64,000 nt of DNA, taken from contig CM059564.1 in NCBI GenBank assembly GCA_030386875.1, positions 71,257,436 to 71,321,435 on the forward strand. Direction: 5' to 3'. Each line of letters starts with the position of its first letter. The first letter of the stretch is position 1. Shown here piece after piece: positions 1 through 11,964 of this stretch. The DNA is from Morinoia aosen. Taxonomy: Eukaryota > Arthropoda > Malacostraca > Amphipoda > Talitridae. Both the position numbers and the translations under genes were made by a program. Below the pieces are notes generated by a model. That model was not told where the DNA came from. It made no database searches and was given only the letters and a program-made list of their open reading frames with translations.

Positions 1-875
1 GCTCGCAAGAAACTACAGCATGCCGATTGAAACCGCACGGTTGCGAAGTCTGTGACAACGCGCAGCACTGCGAGTTCACCGTGGGGACCGTGCGTAGCTT
101 TTTATTTTTATTTACCTCGTGGTTCGTCAAGGTTTACGGTTTTTGCATTGTCCCCATTTCGTGCTTACAAGCCTCGGATTCCAATTTCATCTACGTCTTG
201 TTTTATGGGCACCGTGAATTTTAAGTTGCAGTAAATTGCGCGGTCATGCGCTAACGCTTGATGATTCTGATTCTCAGTGAGCGTTACACTAATTTGGATA
301 TCATGTCGTATTAAAATTTGTGAGTCAGTAATTTCAAGCGCTAACACAATATTGGATTTTGCTCATTTTTGACATTTCGTACAGAGGTCTTTATGTACTT
401 GATTATCCCCATTATCTTACGTATTCAACATTAATAAATCTAATTGAAATCTTTCACATTGGGTTGCTATTTTCCCATGCTGATCACACTAAGGTAGATG
501 CGTAGTGCATACTACGCTAACCCTGCTATTTCTGTTTTCCACCTTTCTGTCCCCTCTTCTGCTGTGTATTCCATTTCTTTAATTTCATTTCTATTCTGAC
601 TATCGAGGTTTAAATTCCTCAATCGTAACGTGACGGGCGGCGTCAGCCGACCCCAAACGTATTGTGACAAATTTTCCTCTGAGGGGCGGAGGGGGTATGG
701 GTAAATTCCAAAACTTTAGGGCTCTGAACGTCCTTTCGAATGTTCTGAACATGTTGTGAATACCTCCAAGCTTATTTTGCACTTGAAGTATTTTTTATTA
801 GTTTTTGAAATTTCATTAGAAAAAACCATTCGTTACCCTTAAAAGGGACTGTACACCTTTTGCACTTTTTTATAC
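1..875. other. AT-rich DNA, nothing assigned
   Basis: Short open frames occur (for example 27-224 +), but none shows a domain, splice context or sustained coding composition. Confidence 0.5.
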
Positions 876-1188
876 GGCAAATCCTACTCCTACTACAAAT
901 TTCAACCTATAGACATGAAACAAATTTCATTCCAAAACAAACACTTGGACAACACCGCTGAGGTAGGATTGTTTGAAACTCGTTTTTGTTTCGGATATGC
1001 TTTGAATTAAAAAACAAATTTTTGTTACATTGACGATTTTTACATTTTTGTTACATTGACAGCCTGTCGTTTATTACCTAATTCGAAAATTTCATATTGC
1101 TACCTCGGGGCTGTAGCATTATTATTCTTCTTTCAAAATTACATTATCTCATTTATCTACTCCCAAAATAGTAGAAGTAGGATTTGGC
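876..1188. repeat. Possible small inverted-repeat element
   Basis: The 20-mer GGCAAATCCTACTCCTACTA at 876-895 reappears as its reverse complement at 1169-1188 with two mismatches. The pair encloses about 270 bp of AT-rich DNA. No target duplication is clear and no coding sequence lies inside, so this is a possible MITE remnant only. Confidence 0.3.
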
Positions 1189-2709
1189 GTGAAGAAAGAT
1201 TTAGGTTTCCACAGAAGTAAATGAACAAAATGACATTTTCGCAAATAAACGTTTTGTTTGATGGTAAATAGTTTTTTATTTCATGTTTTCGTGGTTAAAA
1301 ACGTTGCACAAGTTTGATTTTTCATTGAGTAAAAATGTTTTGCTAAAAAAATACCTTTTTATCCAAAAACGTCTCCCACCACCACTCTACCCCCCATAGT
1401 GAGCGTTGTATTGCGTGCAAGCTTGTAAAACTTATTGTGGATAGTCAGCACACGTATACCTTCAAGTTGAAGCAAAAAAATTTTGTCTAAAAAAGGCGTA
1501 CGGTGTCCTTCAGGACACAGTTTACCCCCAAAAAAATTTTGCCAGTTCTCGCTGTATTTTTCTGAGATTTTCACCATACGTGTAAAATAAAGCAACTATT
1601 ATTTAAGAACTCGTGTGTTTTTTTCGTAAATTGATCAGATATATGATTTTTAAAAAACATTAAAAAATGGGTGTTACCGAAAATGATTCTTCGCCTACAA
1701 TTTTTAAGTTACAGAACTGGAAAAATGTGTTATAGTTAGTTAATTGTCTGCTCTACAGATCTGGTGCAAAATTTTTTCGATAATTTCAATTTTTAATTTC
1801 AATTTTTTTTCCTAATAATCCACCACTGTTTTCTCCTGTTTGAATTATTTTGCGTATTATTTTCAATATGGATTTAACTGAAAAAATCGTTTACACTGGA
1901 TCTCTAAATGGTTTCAACCGCTATCGAATGATAGGAATGTTTGCCATCTCTCTACCTTCAAAACTGCGATAAAAGAATCCCTTCATATGTCAAAGAGGCA
2001 AGTTTTCCCGATAGCCCTTTTCCTAAAAAAAATTGTTGGCATAATTTTTTAACTAATTCTTTTTTTTAAAGAAATCCGCTGCTATTGTAGCTCTAACTGA
2101 GTTCTATCGACTGATATATTACCCATTTCCGTACCTTCAAAACAGTGGAAAAGGATCCGTATCAAAAGACGACAAATGCAAGTTTCAGATGAGCAGTTTC
2201 TTTAGAAAAAATCATTTATCATTTTCGAACTAGTTTTGTTTTTAAATTATCACTATTGCTTCGTAGCTCTTTTTAAGGCTAATTAGCTGAGGACTCAGAG
2301 CAGCCGGATTTAAAACAAACACTGCGTTACATCATCATAATTTATCAGAGTGTTAGAATGTTTCGTTTGAGTACGAAAACACGTTGAGCTAGCCCATGAA
2401 TGAATTCTCTTGCTATTCCTAATGAGAAACGCTTACAAATGACCCCCAATAATGGGGGGAAGTGCGTGGTCACCCTGCTTTGGTGTGTGCCAAGGTCGCA
2501 CCACCGCGCTCCTGTTCCTCGCCTGGGGGCGCACGGGTATGTGTACACACGAGCCAGTGGTATCGTTGGACACGCAAGAAAATCTCTATGAGATGGATTT
2601 TAATTGAAACCAATAATCCCTAATTTTTTTAATTTTCACGTGAACCGTGGGGAGACCGTGTCCTGAACTCAGATAGCGAATGTGACACTGGGTTGATAGA
2701 GAAGTCAAC
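1189..2709. other. AT-rich DNA, nothing assigned
   Basis: Most of it is low-complexity A/T runs. A more balanced patch at about 2400-2590 carries short frames on both strands with no recognisable product. Confidence 0.5.
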
Positions 2710-2712
2710 TTA

Positions 2713-3239
2713 TGCTGCGTTTACATTAACACTCTTTTCAACACTCTGAGTGTCACTTCTTCGACGGCACATACACTGTTGCCGGGCCTGAAGGCGGGCA
2801 CCGTGAGGTTCACTTGGACATTCTACCTTCCCATTCTTTGCAGCAGTCTGCCCGACACTCACTCCATCTTCAGTCGCGGTCCTGATGTGGATGAGAAAGG
2901 TTCGATGCGCCGTAGCCTGCAGCATGTTATCAGAATACGTTTGGACACGCCCAGGTGTTGGAGAGGTTGATACCGCAACCATGAATGTTTGTGGCGAACC
3001 TCCAGTAAAACAGATAAAAACCGAAACATTAAAAGAAGAAGCTTCCTGACGACGAGAAGTGTGCGGAGCGTCGCACCAAAGATCATCGCGTCTGAAAGGC
3101 AACTGAGCACTCTTCTGCACGCCTGCAGTGCCCTGCTCTGCGTTCTTCTAGTGTAAACACTCGTCACTCTTTCGCAAAGTGCACATGCTGTCGACCCAAG
3201 GATTTGAGCTTCCAATGTGAGTGTTAATGTACACGCCGC
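2713..3239. mobile_element. Non-autonomous DNA transposon (MITE), PIF/Harbinger-like by target site
   Basis: The ends are inverted repeats: GCGTTTACATTAACACTC at 2717-2734 and, reverse-complemented, GCGTGTACATTAACACTC at the right end. Similarity continues weakly inward (a TGTTGCCGGGCCTGAAGG-like block on the left and its counterpart on the right). TTA flanks both sides (2710-2712 and 3240-3242), as expected for the 3-bp TWA duplications of PIF/Harbinger elements. The 527-bp body is GC-richer than its surroundings. Open frames of 118 and 136 residues run through it on the minus strand, but they overlap each other in different frames and match nothing I know. I take it as non-coding. Confidence 0.6.
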
Positions 3240-3242
3240 TTA

Positions 3243-3699
3243 ACAGAAACAGTGACTCAGATTTTGAAAACGTATCAACAGAACAGCAAACTATGTCATG
3301 AAGAACTCAATAGTTTAGTTCGAGATCTGGGTTTGTCGAAAAATTGTCAGAATGGTCGGCTTCACTATTAAAAATTGAAAAATGTTTTAATAGACGTAAA
3401 GTTTACATTCTATCGCCAGTGAGAAGATAACCTCTAACAGTTTTTCGATTCTCAATTCAGCTTCGTCTGGTGTTGTGATGTTCCTGGATGAGTAACCGCG
3501 ATGGGAGCTACAGGTTACGATCCAAAAAGGGGGCGCCTTTCAATAGATACCTCTAAGCGGAGTCTAAAGTGTGTTTCATCACATATAGAAGACAATTTTT
3601 AACACAGTACCCATAGGACACTCAGTAGAGTTGAAATAAAATTATAAACACATCAAGACAGTTGGGTCATGGGTCTTTTGGATCATTTTCGTTGAATGG
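3243..3699. other. Nothing assigned
   Basis: AT-rich sequence between the TTA-flanked element and the first copy of the unnamed arthropod family. The left end of that family copy may lie inside this stretch. Confidence 0.4.
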
Positions 3700-4430
3700 G
3701 TCATGTGAAGGGGTCATTTGCGTTCATCAAAAAGTGGTCAATTTTTTGTTAGGACAACAAAGTTTTTACTCAAAATTACCTTGCTTTATGTGCTTCTGAG
3801 TTACGGCAAAGAAAACGGAAAATGGTGGGGAAAAGGAATGACCAGTTGGGGAAAGCTACAATGTTGGGGAGAAACATCATTCATGAACCTTAAGTGGAAA
3901 GGGAAACGTAATATCTAGCTAGATCATTTAAAACAGTTCGTCAAGGCGCTCTAAACGGACAGTGACTGTGTGACGTATTTGTTTCCCAGTGTAACGACAC
4001 AATTTCAAAGCAGGTATTTTCGACGGCCCTCAAATTAGGAAGCTGATTAAAGATCAAGCTCTCACTCAATCTACGATTGATATTGAGAAAAATTTATTTA
4101 GAGCATGCGTTTCTTTTGTAAAGAACTCACTCGGAAACATGAAATCAAAGGAATTTGAATAGCTAGTTGAATCATTAATGCAAAGTTTCCAAGAGTTAGG
4201 TTGCAACACGAGCAATAAGATGATGCATTTCATGAAGAGCTATATTGAATCATTGCCGGCGCACTTGGGAGACATAAGAGATGAGCAGGGTGATCGCTTT
4301 TACCAGGTTATTAAAATCATGGAAGATTAATATCAAAGTCACTGGGACGTTCACATTATGGCCGACTATAGCTAGAGCATTCAGCGAGACTGCACAGGGA
4401 AGCGACATTCCGACGTTTCATTAAACCCAA
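3700..4430 (+). pseudogene. Decayed C-terminal half of a repetitive arthropod gene family (unnamed)
   Basis: Translation in shifting frames gives SKLPCFMCF, then KQFVKAL, KAGIFDGPQIRKLIKDQ, LGDIRDEQGDRFYQV and WDVHIMADY. These match in order the second half of a protein family repeated in many arthropod genomes. Its members carry a PCFLC segment, a GIF-x-GPQIRKL segment, an H-GERFHQDI segment and an end reading ADYCW-x-KRD. Its biochemical role is unknown to me; its copy number suggests a mobile-element protein. This copy is broken in several places and its first half is missing or beyond recognition. The second copy, at 6271-9240, overlaps it in content. Confidence 0.65.
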
Positions 4431-6270
4431 GTTTCTGCCTAAATAAATCTGTCGTTCTTCGCAACAGCAACTGATAAATCCACAGTCTGTACGCCCAGGT
4501 AAGAAGAAGTAATTACAAATTAATTCTGCATGTTTGTGAAGGGTTTGAATTACATGAATTTGTACCGGCTTAGAATTTCACCAATAGTAGGTGGTGGTCT
4601 ACCCATATATTGCCAGTTGTAAATGGGAGGTAACTCACTCGAAAAAAAACTTGACCCAGAAGAAAATAACTCGTACCATATTTGAAATCAGTGACCTCAA
4701 TTTGCCCAGGAACAGGTTTCGAAGTGTATACAACTGGCAAAAAGTAGAATTTTGTTCCCCAGTTAATTTTCACAACTAGTCAATTATTATATTATCTGCT
4801 GTTGAAAATTAGGTCACGAAAGACAATGAAAATTTCTGAAAAGACGAAAACTTCGGGCGATGTCGCGCTTAATTTCTCACTTGGTAAAATGGTAGCTGAG
4901 TCACGATTTTGTCTCGGACTACATTTAATTTATTCTCAACCTCTTACACACACAACAATCGCTTGAGAACTGCTGGTTAAAGTAGTCACATTTTTCTCGG
5001 ATATTTGGAAGGATTCAGTGCTAAATCATAATTATCAATCGTATTTTGTTCAGTATGCTCTTCTGTGGATAAGACTGGTAAGGTCTCGAAGATGTTTGCT
5101 CAGTGTATGGACTGGATACTAGAGTCTGATCATTTGAATGTTATTTTTCGCCCGTACTGCTTCATTTATTTTTGGAGAACTGAGTTTTTCATATAGGCGT
5201 TAGTAGTACTGATAAGCTCTGATCCACCATTGTTGTCATATTCACAGGACCATGATAAAAAAAATTTGTTGTAAAAAACTGAAACCTGGGAATTACCATT
5301 CGTTGACAGAATGACTTAAATGAAAATATTTTGTCCATCAACTGCACTTCCCGAGATTTCTGTGCGTATTTTAGCAAATCCTGTAGTCATTTTATGATTT
5401 TTAAGACTAATTTATAATTTCAGAATTAATCAGAACAATAATTTCACTTCGAGTGCGTTTAAAGTTTTTGAATAAAATTTAAGACAACTATCCCTACCAC
5501 ATCTGATAGTCTGAACTTGACTGTTGAGCGTTCTACCACTCTAAGATCATAAGCACTTTTGATGGAAGACATTTGCAATGGCTAACCATTGGGTTTAGCC
5601 ACGATTGGTTACGCATTTTCCAGTACTAGGCAAATTACCGAAAATTAGAGACAGCGATGTAGCGGTAGATCTACAAGTTTCCGAAAATTCGCTAAACCTG
5701 TCATCTGAACATAATTCATATATTGCTTGGATGCATCTTCGATTCATCTAAATATAAAATCAGAGCCTCAAATTAAAAAAAAAATAACTCCCTGAAAAAA
5801 TACAGGTTTCTGAAAACAAAAGCAATGAATAGAGAGGGGTGAATCATTTGAGTATTTTTGTTGGTCTCCCAATTCATTAAATGCTCTAAGAAATTGACGT
5901 TCGAAAAAAGCGTTCGCTCTCGTTTGATCAATTTCCAATTACACTGTGCAAAACTCAAAAAGTACAAAACAGATTGCCATTTTGAAATGCAAAATTACTT
6001 TGGAAATCCATTTATGCCCTTCGTTGTGTTGAATTTGACAGGTGTTTTTGCAGAATTTTCACTGCAGAGAGTTTTGCCAAAAAAAGGAAGAGACGAATTT
6101 CCCGGGTCATTCTGCATCTTACAAAGTTCAAAGTTTTTTTTGTACTTTTTTGAGTGTAGCACCAATTTATTTTAGGTTAACATATTTGATTAAATTTACT
6201 ACTTCACACTTGATACCTAAAGGTTGTATTTAATTTTATTTTTTATTTCAAGTTGTACATGTTTTCAGCA
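4431..6270. other. AT-rich DNA, nothing assigned
   Basis: The only structure I see is an 11-base inverted pair, TGCCAGTTGTA, near 4610 and 4730. Open frames on both strands between them are short and unrecognised. Confidence 0.4.
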
Positions 6271-6408
6271 ATGAGTGCAAGGCAGTGTAAAAATTATCCA
6301 AACAGATACTGCTACGTATGCGGGGAATGCACGTTTGCAAAAGAATAACGCAGCATTACTCGTCATATGAAGACATTGTATTTAGCGTATTTTCACGGTG
6401 ACGTAGAA

Positions 6409-8396
6409 CAGAGGTTCCAAAACTGGTTTCCCCGGACCCTTGGGGGTCCCTGAGAAGGTCCTAGGGGGTCCGCGACACAATGGGGAAAAAATGAACTAAA
6501 AATAATGTAAATAATAATATAAAACACTGATTCTCTTTCACGATAGTAAGTGGTATTGGAATTTCAGTGTGCAAGCAGCCAGCACTTCTCTTTGACATTT
6601 TTATATCTGTTATATTATTTCAGTTACGTAGGTTTGTTGGCTCAACCTTACTACCTGCTTAATTGGAGCACAGTGTTTACTTTTGTGGTGTGTGTGTTAG
6701 GTTTTCCAGAATGTGTGTGGTGGGCTTCTGGTAGGTGTGAAAATGTTGAATTATGCCTATGTTTTGGTAGGCTTTTCTGTATCTTATTGTCAAATCAATA
6801 TAATTAGTTTTATTTAAATTCATTTCGACGTAGCAACTTCAATTGTCACTATCGTGAGTCTTGTGACTGGCAGTCTGGCCCCAAGTTCAATAGGCTCTGG
6901 CTCTCTGATCGGTCTGGCCGCTACGCATTCGCATTGTAGGCAGATGTCATTCGCCACATGTTGCTATAATATAAAAAATGACGGTATATCAGTAGTGAAT
7001 TATTGATAATTAACAAAACTGCATTTTACAAATTTGCCCAAATATCCTGTAACTTTTAACTACTCTTCGTTCATAAAAGAAAAGGCTACAAATGTGGTCA
7101 GCACACACTGCATGCTCTACAGCAAGGCACTTGTTGCAAGACGCATTGATGATGAACTGTATCACGTTCTGCAGAATATTGTGAAACAGTGAATTATGTA
7201 AGAACACATCCTATGAAAGATAGACTTTTTGAAGCCCTTTGTCACGAAATGGATGCTGATTTTCATTGTTTGCTGCTCCACTCTGAAGTGCGATGGTTAT
7301 CGCGTGGGGCAGTTTTGAATCTTGTCTTTTGCACTGCGGAGAATGGTGCTGTTTTTCTTTCGTCACATAAATCAGATCTTTGCATCTATTTAGAGGATAA
7401 GTCATGGATGCTAAAGCTAGCAAATCTATCAGACATATTCCAACATCTAAATGTGCTAAATAAGAGCATGCAAGGTCTTGAATTATGCATTTATAATGTG
7501 CAGGACGAAGTACTTGCATTCATGGAAAAGCTTTCATTGTGGTAAAGCAAATGCCGGGTAGGATACCCTGAACTGTTCCCACTTTATCACCAAGAATGTA
7601 TGACATCAAGTGAAGACATCACCGCCATCATTGGGTCCCATCTTACTCTTCTGCAAAGCTACTTCAGGGAGTTTACCTTGGACTGGAAAATTCTTACCTG
7701 AACCGAATTAGAAACCTTTTTGCAGCCGGGATAGGTGCACATCTTGATATGTAGGCGCAAGAGAAACGCATTGAACAACAAAATGATGGGGGTATAAAAA
7801 TAAAGTTCTTTGCCCTTCCATTGACAGAGTTCTGGATCTACTCAAGAACTGAAAATCATGCTCTGGCTGAGAAGACTCTGATATACATTTTGCCATTCAC
7901 CATAACCTACTTATGTGGAAAAGGATTTTACATATTGGCAATACTGAAAACCAAGTTCAGAGCACGCCTACAGGTGAACAACGACATGCGTCTGGCACTA
8001 AAACCCCATTCATATCACTAAATAAGAAATTTTGTGCCACCTGTGACTGGCGATAGCCTTTGTGTTTAATTCTGCTTTTTTATGAAGGTATTTAATTTTT
8101 GGGGGTTATCTGTGGTGACAGTACGTACTGTAATGAGTGTAATCCTTTATCTATCGGTGCTGTTTCTACCAATTTTACTTTGATTTGAATTTAAAGCAAT
8201 AACAAATTATGAAAATATTTGAAAGGTTTTTCTATACTTTCTTTGTGTATGAATATGTAAATAGTACATTTACTCTATTAAAATCATGTATTGGGTATCA
8301 TAGTATGGGATTAATAACTTTTGAATGGTTAGGGGTCCTTGGACGGGACTTAAATATCTGGGGGGTCCTTGACATGGTAAAGTTTGGGAACCCCTG
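6409..8396 (+). mobile_element. hAT transposon, ZBED5/FAM200-like transposase, inactive
   Basis: The left end CAGAGGTTCCAAAACTGG and the right end, read in reverse as CAGGGGTTCCCAAACTTT, form typical hAT inverted repeats. The 8-bp target duplication is ACGTAGAA on the left (6401-6408) and ACGTAGGA on the right (8397-8404). The element is 1988 bp, about right for a compact hAT that has lost part of its coding region. Internal near-end copies of a GGGGGTCC(C/T)T motif occur on both sides. Coding remains lie at 7060-8021. The degree of decay (stops, frameshifts, one mismatch in the target duplication) indicates an old insertion, but one younger than the host repeat. Confidence 0.85.
7060..8021 (+). 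pseudogene. hAT transposase remnant (ZBED5-like)
   Basis: An open frame of 118 codons (7189-7545) reads NYVRTHPMKDRLFEALC, LLLHSEVRWLSRGAVL, WMLKLANLSDIFQHLN and MQGLELCIYNV. This is the characteristic middle of ZBED5/FAM200-type hAT transposases, including the SEVRWLSRG motif. A stop (TAA at 7543) and frameshifts follow. The C-terminal dimerisation block reappears at 7860-8000 as TLIYILPFTITYLCGKGF and TKFRARLQVNNDMRLAL. The upstream BED zinc finger is not visible, so the N-terminus is lost or decayed. Confidence 0.85.
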
Positions 8397-9240
8397 ACGT
8401 AGGAGACCAGGACAAGTCATGTGCTCTTCGTGTGTATTATGTACTTTACGTTTGTGAAGACATTGAGCGCCTGGTGTGTTGGAAAAAATGTTTATGAGAA
8501 GTTTGGTGTGCCAGTTGCTCGCATTGTTCACCATGAGAGTTGACTTATGCTTTGGTAATGGCATCACTGAGCTTTTTGAGTGACTGGAAATACCATATGA
8601 CAGTTCCAACTGATGACTTTTCATAAATGCTGTCAAGGGCAGCATTAAAGCTTTACTATACACAACGGTTACATTCTGCCATCTATTTTCATTCTTCATA
8701 GCACAGTCATTAAAAAATTATTTTACATTTGAAAGCAATTTTAACATGCATGCAGTATGATGACCATAAATTACGCATTTGTGCAGACTTCAAGATTATA
8801 GCTTTGCTCACTTCGCGCTTGGCTGTCTGTTTAGCGATACTAAATTTTGCAGCTTCCTATGCTTATGGAACTCCTGAGCGAGATCTGAACATTAAGTATG
8901 AAAGGTTGGACCGATCCAGGATGAAATTGTGCAAGAAAACTATAACATGTGTGGGGCAATTACCATCATTGCATTTTAAGTAAGATATGTTTGAGCAATT
9001 TGTGAAAGCTCTGGTCAAGGATTCCTCCGCATTTACATTTTTTTCAGAGAAATTTCCTTTTCTGAGTTAAGCCAAAATTAAAAAAGGTATCTTCATATGT
9101 CCCCAAATTCGAAAAATTGTACATGATGAAATTTTCATTTTAAGAGAAAAGATAACGATGCCTTTGAGTCATTCAAGAAAGTTTGTGATAACTTCCTGGT
9201 AAAATATCGAACAAAAGACACTGCAACTTTTGAATAATCT

Positions 9241-11777
9241 GCCGGATTATTATTATGATATGGGATGGAAAACGTCACTTAAAGTTCATGTGATCCATTC
9301 TCATTTCGATTTTTTTCGGAGAATTTTGGTGATGTGAGTGATGATCATGGCGAGAGATTCCATCAGGGTAGTTCATAGTGGAACAACGATTCAAAGTAAA
9401 ATGGAACCCTCGCATAGTTTGCAGGCTATTACTGAAATTTAATAAAAGAAGAGCAAACTCTACACGAAAGGATAATAATGTAATTGTTGTCTGAACTGAC
9501 TGGAGCTTTTTTTCCCCTATAACCAATAATAATATTTCATGGTTCATAGAAACGGTGCCTGATCTGGAGGAATAAAAGTTAGATTCAGAATCAGGACATT
9601 TTTTAACCCCTAACAAGTCTTACGTGACATGCACTTTCTTAACCTGAAATTTGTAGCTCAGTGTTTTTGGGTATCAGTATGTTCACGACAATCAATAATT
9701 ATTCCTGTTTAGATGTGTCCTAACTTCACCTATCTTTACAATTCATTTTCAAACGCGCAGTAACTGTGCAACATACAATTAAATCCTCACCCAATTTCAT
9801 GAACTTAATACCAAAAATTTCAAGGGATGACATGAATAAAAATCATATATCATTAGAAAGGTTCAATTATAGTACTTTTCTGATTTCACAGTCTTGTGCA
9901 TGAAATTACCTTCAAATTACTCTAGTATATGGTTCTAGTGCAGCAACTTTAATGCAGCTCTGATATTTCTTTACATTTCGAAGTTTTCAGAATTGATGTT
10001 TTCAAAATAAAGCATTCAGTTGAAGCCGTATCTTGGAGTTTACTGAAGCGCAAAAGTTGAACGAAAGACAACAACACATCGATGTGTAAAATTTAGTGCA
10101 AAAAAAATTTAAACTGGGTTTGAAATTAACTCACAGCGTTATTGTAATAGTGACAGAAAAATATTGGCGTTCATATTCAACGTAAAATGAACAAATAGGG
10201 TGCGTGGTTATCAAAAATGGTAGTTGCCGTTTTCTTTACCTACGTTATACGACATTTTTCTAATCATCAATGAATGGAATGTGGTGACTTCACATGTCGA
10301 CGGTAGGCAATAATTTATACACGTTTCACGTTGTTCGCACGACTATATCATAGAGTGACGCACAAATAATCGAATTACTGAAGTTTTTTAAACTTATCAC
10401 TGAAATTTAGTAGGGTATACTTTTTACTGCGACCTTATACTGATATACATCATGAAGCAGTTGGCGCACACATCGCCGCATCGAACGATTTTTTTTAATT
10501 AAAGTTGGTATTGGTAGCTTTCTTCCATCTATTGTCGGAGCCTGATGCGTATGCGTGATCCTCAACTATCATCATTAGATTTGCTGATGATTTCCGCGTT
10601 AAACCTGTGCTAAAATTGTAAATGAATTTTTATTACAAATCATTGCTTCTTTCATCACCATAAAACATGTGAACTTCTGGGTGAGAAATAAGTTTGCTCA
10701 CACAAAGTGAGCAATTGTATCTGAGAAGCGATTAATTGAAATGTTTATTAGCTATAAGTTTCAAGTAGAAATGGAGGCGCGCGAAAGAATTTGCCAATTT
10801 GTAAGATCGCATGAGTGAGGCCGATAAAGAAAGGTCCAGCTGTGAATATTTCGAAGTAGGTAGGTATGAGTGTTAAAGTTTACGTGCATAATGTGCAGAT
10901 GAGGAGTTGCATGTTTGCTTAATGTAAGCCTCAAGGATAACATGTTTTTGCTGTAGGAAACAATTGATCTACGAAGTAGGCACTACATATATAGCTTTTT
11001 TCTTTTTTTCTAGTTAATTTTTTTTTACTTTATGAATAACATTTACTTAGACGAAGCTCAGTGGGTCACACTTCAGCACAGTAAAAACTTTTTGGAAAAG
11101 TTGTGGAAGATCAAACCCTTGTAACTAGTTGGGTAAATGATATGTCTGAAATTTATTTTCCCCCATACAGATGTCTCAATGGGAAGGGCTCACGATTCAC
11201 TCTTTATTTCAGCGTAGAATTATTTTCTTCAATCTGACTGTCGAAATGTAAAACTAAAGCATTAATGTCGATCGTGAAAGTTCCAGTATTTCAATGCTCG
11301 CAGCGGCTGAAGAAAAAAGCAAACGTAGAAATTGACGGCTCGCTCAATTGGTGGGCAGCGCTCCAAGGTGACGGTAGCAAACGTCTCGGTGAACGGTGGT
11401 TGCGTTAATTTATTCGGAGTGAAACTGAAGCTGATCGAATATAACAACAGTAAGGTATTTCCTTACTTCTACTCGTGAAAAACTGTCTCTTTCATCTCTA
11501 GGAATGCTGGTAACAATGGTAACTTTCCAGAAGTGGTCGTAGATCTGGCAGCATTTGGGATGAATCAATGGGATAAAATTAGGTGAATTCCAATTTGTCG
11601 TTCACCTATATAACGAAGATGACCGCACTTTTGAAATTCTTACAAATGCTTTTCTCGTCAAATGAGATAAAAAACGAGGATGGTTCCCATGATTATTTCT
11701 CATACAACAGAAATAAGAGGCGTATTCGAGCTTTTTGGACTCGGTGTTGTTAAGCTCCACTATATATTACCCTAGAC
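9241..11777. other. AT-rich DNA, nothing assigned
   Basis: Open frames are short (up to 113 codons at 9275-9616 on the minus strand) and have no recognisable domain. A small frame at 11268-11408 on the plus strand has balanced composition but matches nothing I know. Confidence 0.45.
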
Positions 11778-11964
11778 TAGAGGTTCCAAACTTTTTTTTT
11801 CACCTCGCAGCCTTAGAGGAATATCATTCGAACTTCGCAACCCCTGAAATAAAAATGTTAATATATAGCTAACATCCCACTATTTACCTGGACTTCTGTC
11901 GCATCCCCTAGAATATCGAATCGCATCCCATGGGAGTGCTAACATCTCAGATTGGGAACTTCTA
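11778..11964. mobile_element. hAT-type MITE
   Basis: It starts TAGAGGTTCCAAACTTTTTT and ends with GGGAACTTCTA, the inverse of TAGAAGTTCCC. Both resemble the ends of the hAT element at 6409. The interior repeats a CGCAGCC/CGCAACCCC/CGCATCCC theme common next to hAT ends. The flanking 8-mers do not match well, so the target duplication has decayed or the ends are misjudged by a base or two. Confidence 0.55.

Larger units (their letters stand above)
6271..9240 (+). pseudogene. Decayed near-complete copy of the unnamed arthropod family, interrupted by a hAT element
   Basis: From an ATG at 6271 the frame gives YCYVCGECTF and a following basic segment, matching the family's N-terminal zinc-ribbon-like start (C-Y-x-C-G-x-x-T-F). 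Right after the hAT element at 6409-8396 comes GDQDKS. Further on are AALKLYYTQRLHSAIYF, an HKLRICADFKIIALL segment (8745-8800), FVKAL, FFSEKFPFLS and IFICPQIRKI, in the family's usual order. The copy ends near 9240, before the H-GERFHQDI region. It is broken in several places. I know this family only as 'uncharacterised' arthropod proteins with a fixed order of motifs; enzymatic activity is not established here. Confidence 0.65.

Noticed and set aside
2710-3215. 136- and 118-codon minus-strand frames as genes
   Set aside because: They overlap each other in different frames within a TTA-flanked inverted-repeat element, so they are better explained as chance frames in GC-richer non-coding DNA.
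9275-9616. 113-codon minus-strand frame
   Set aside because: Composition follows the local AT bias, with no domain, splice signals or homologous copy in the window.
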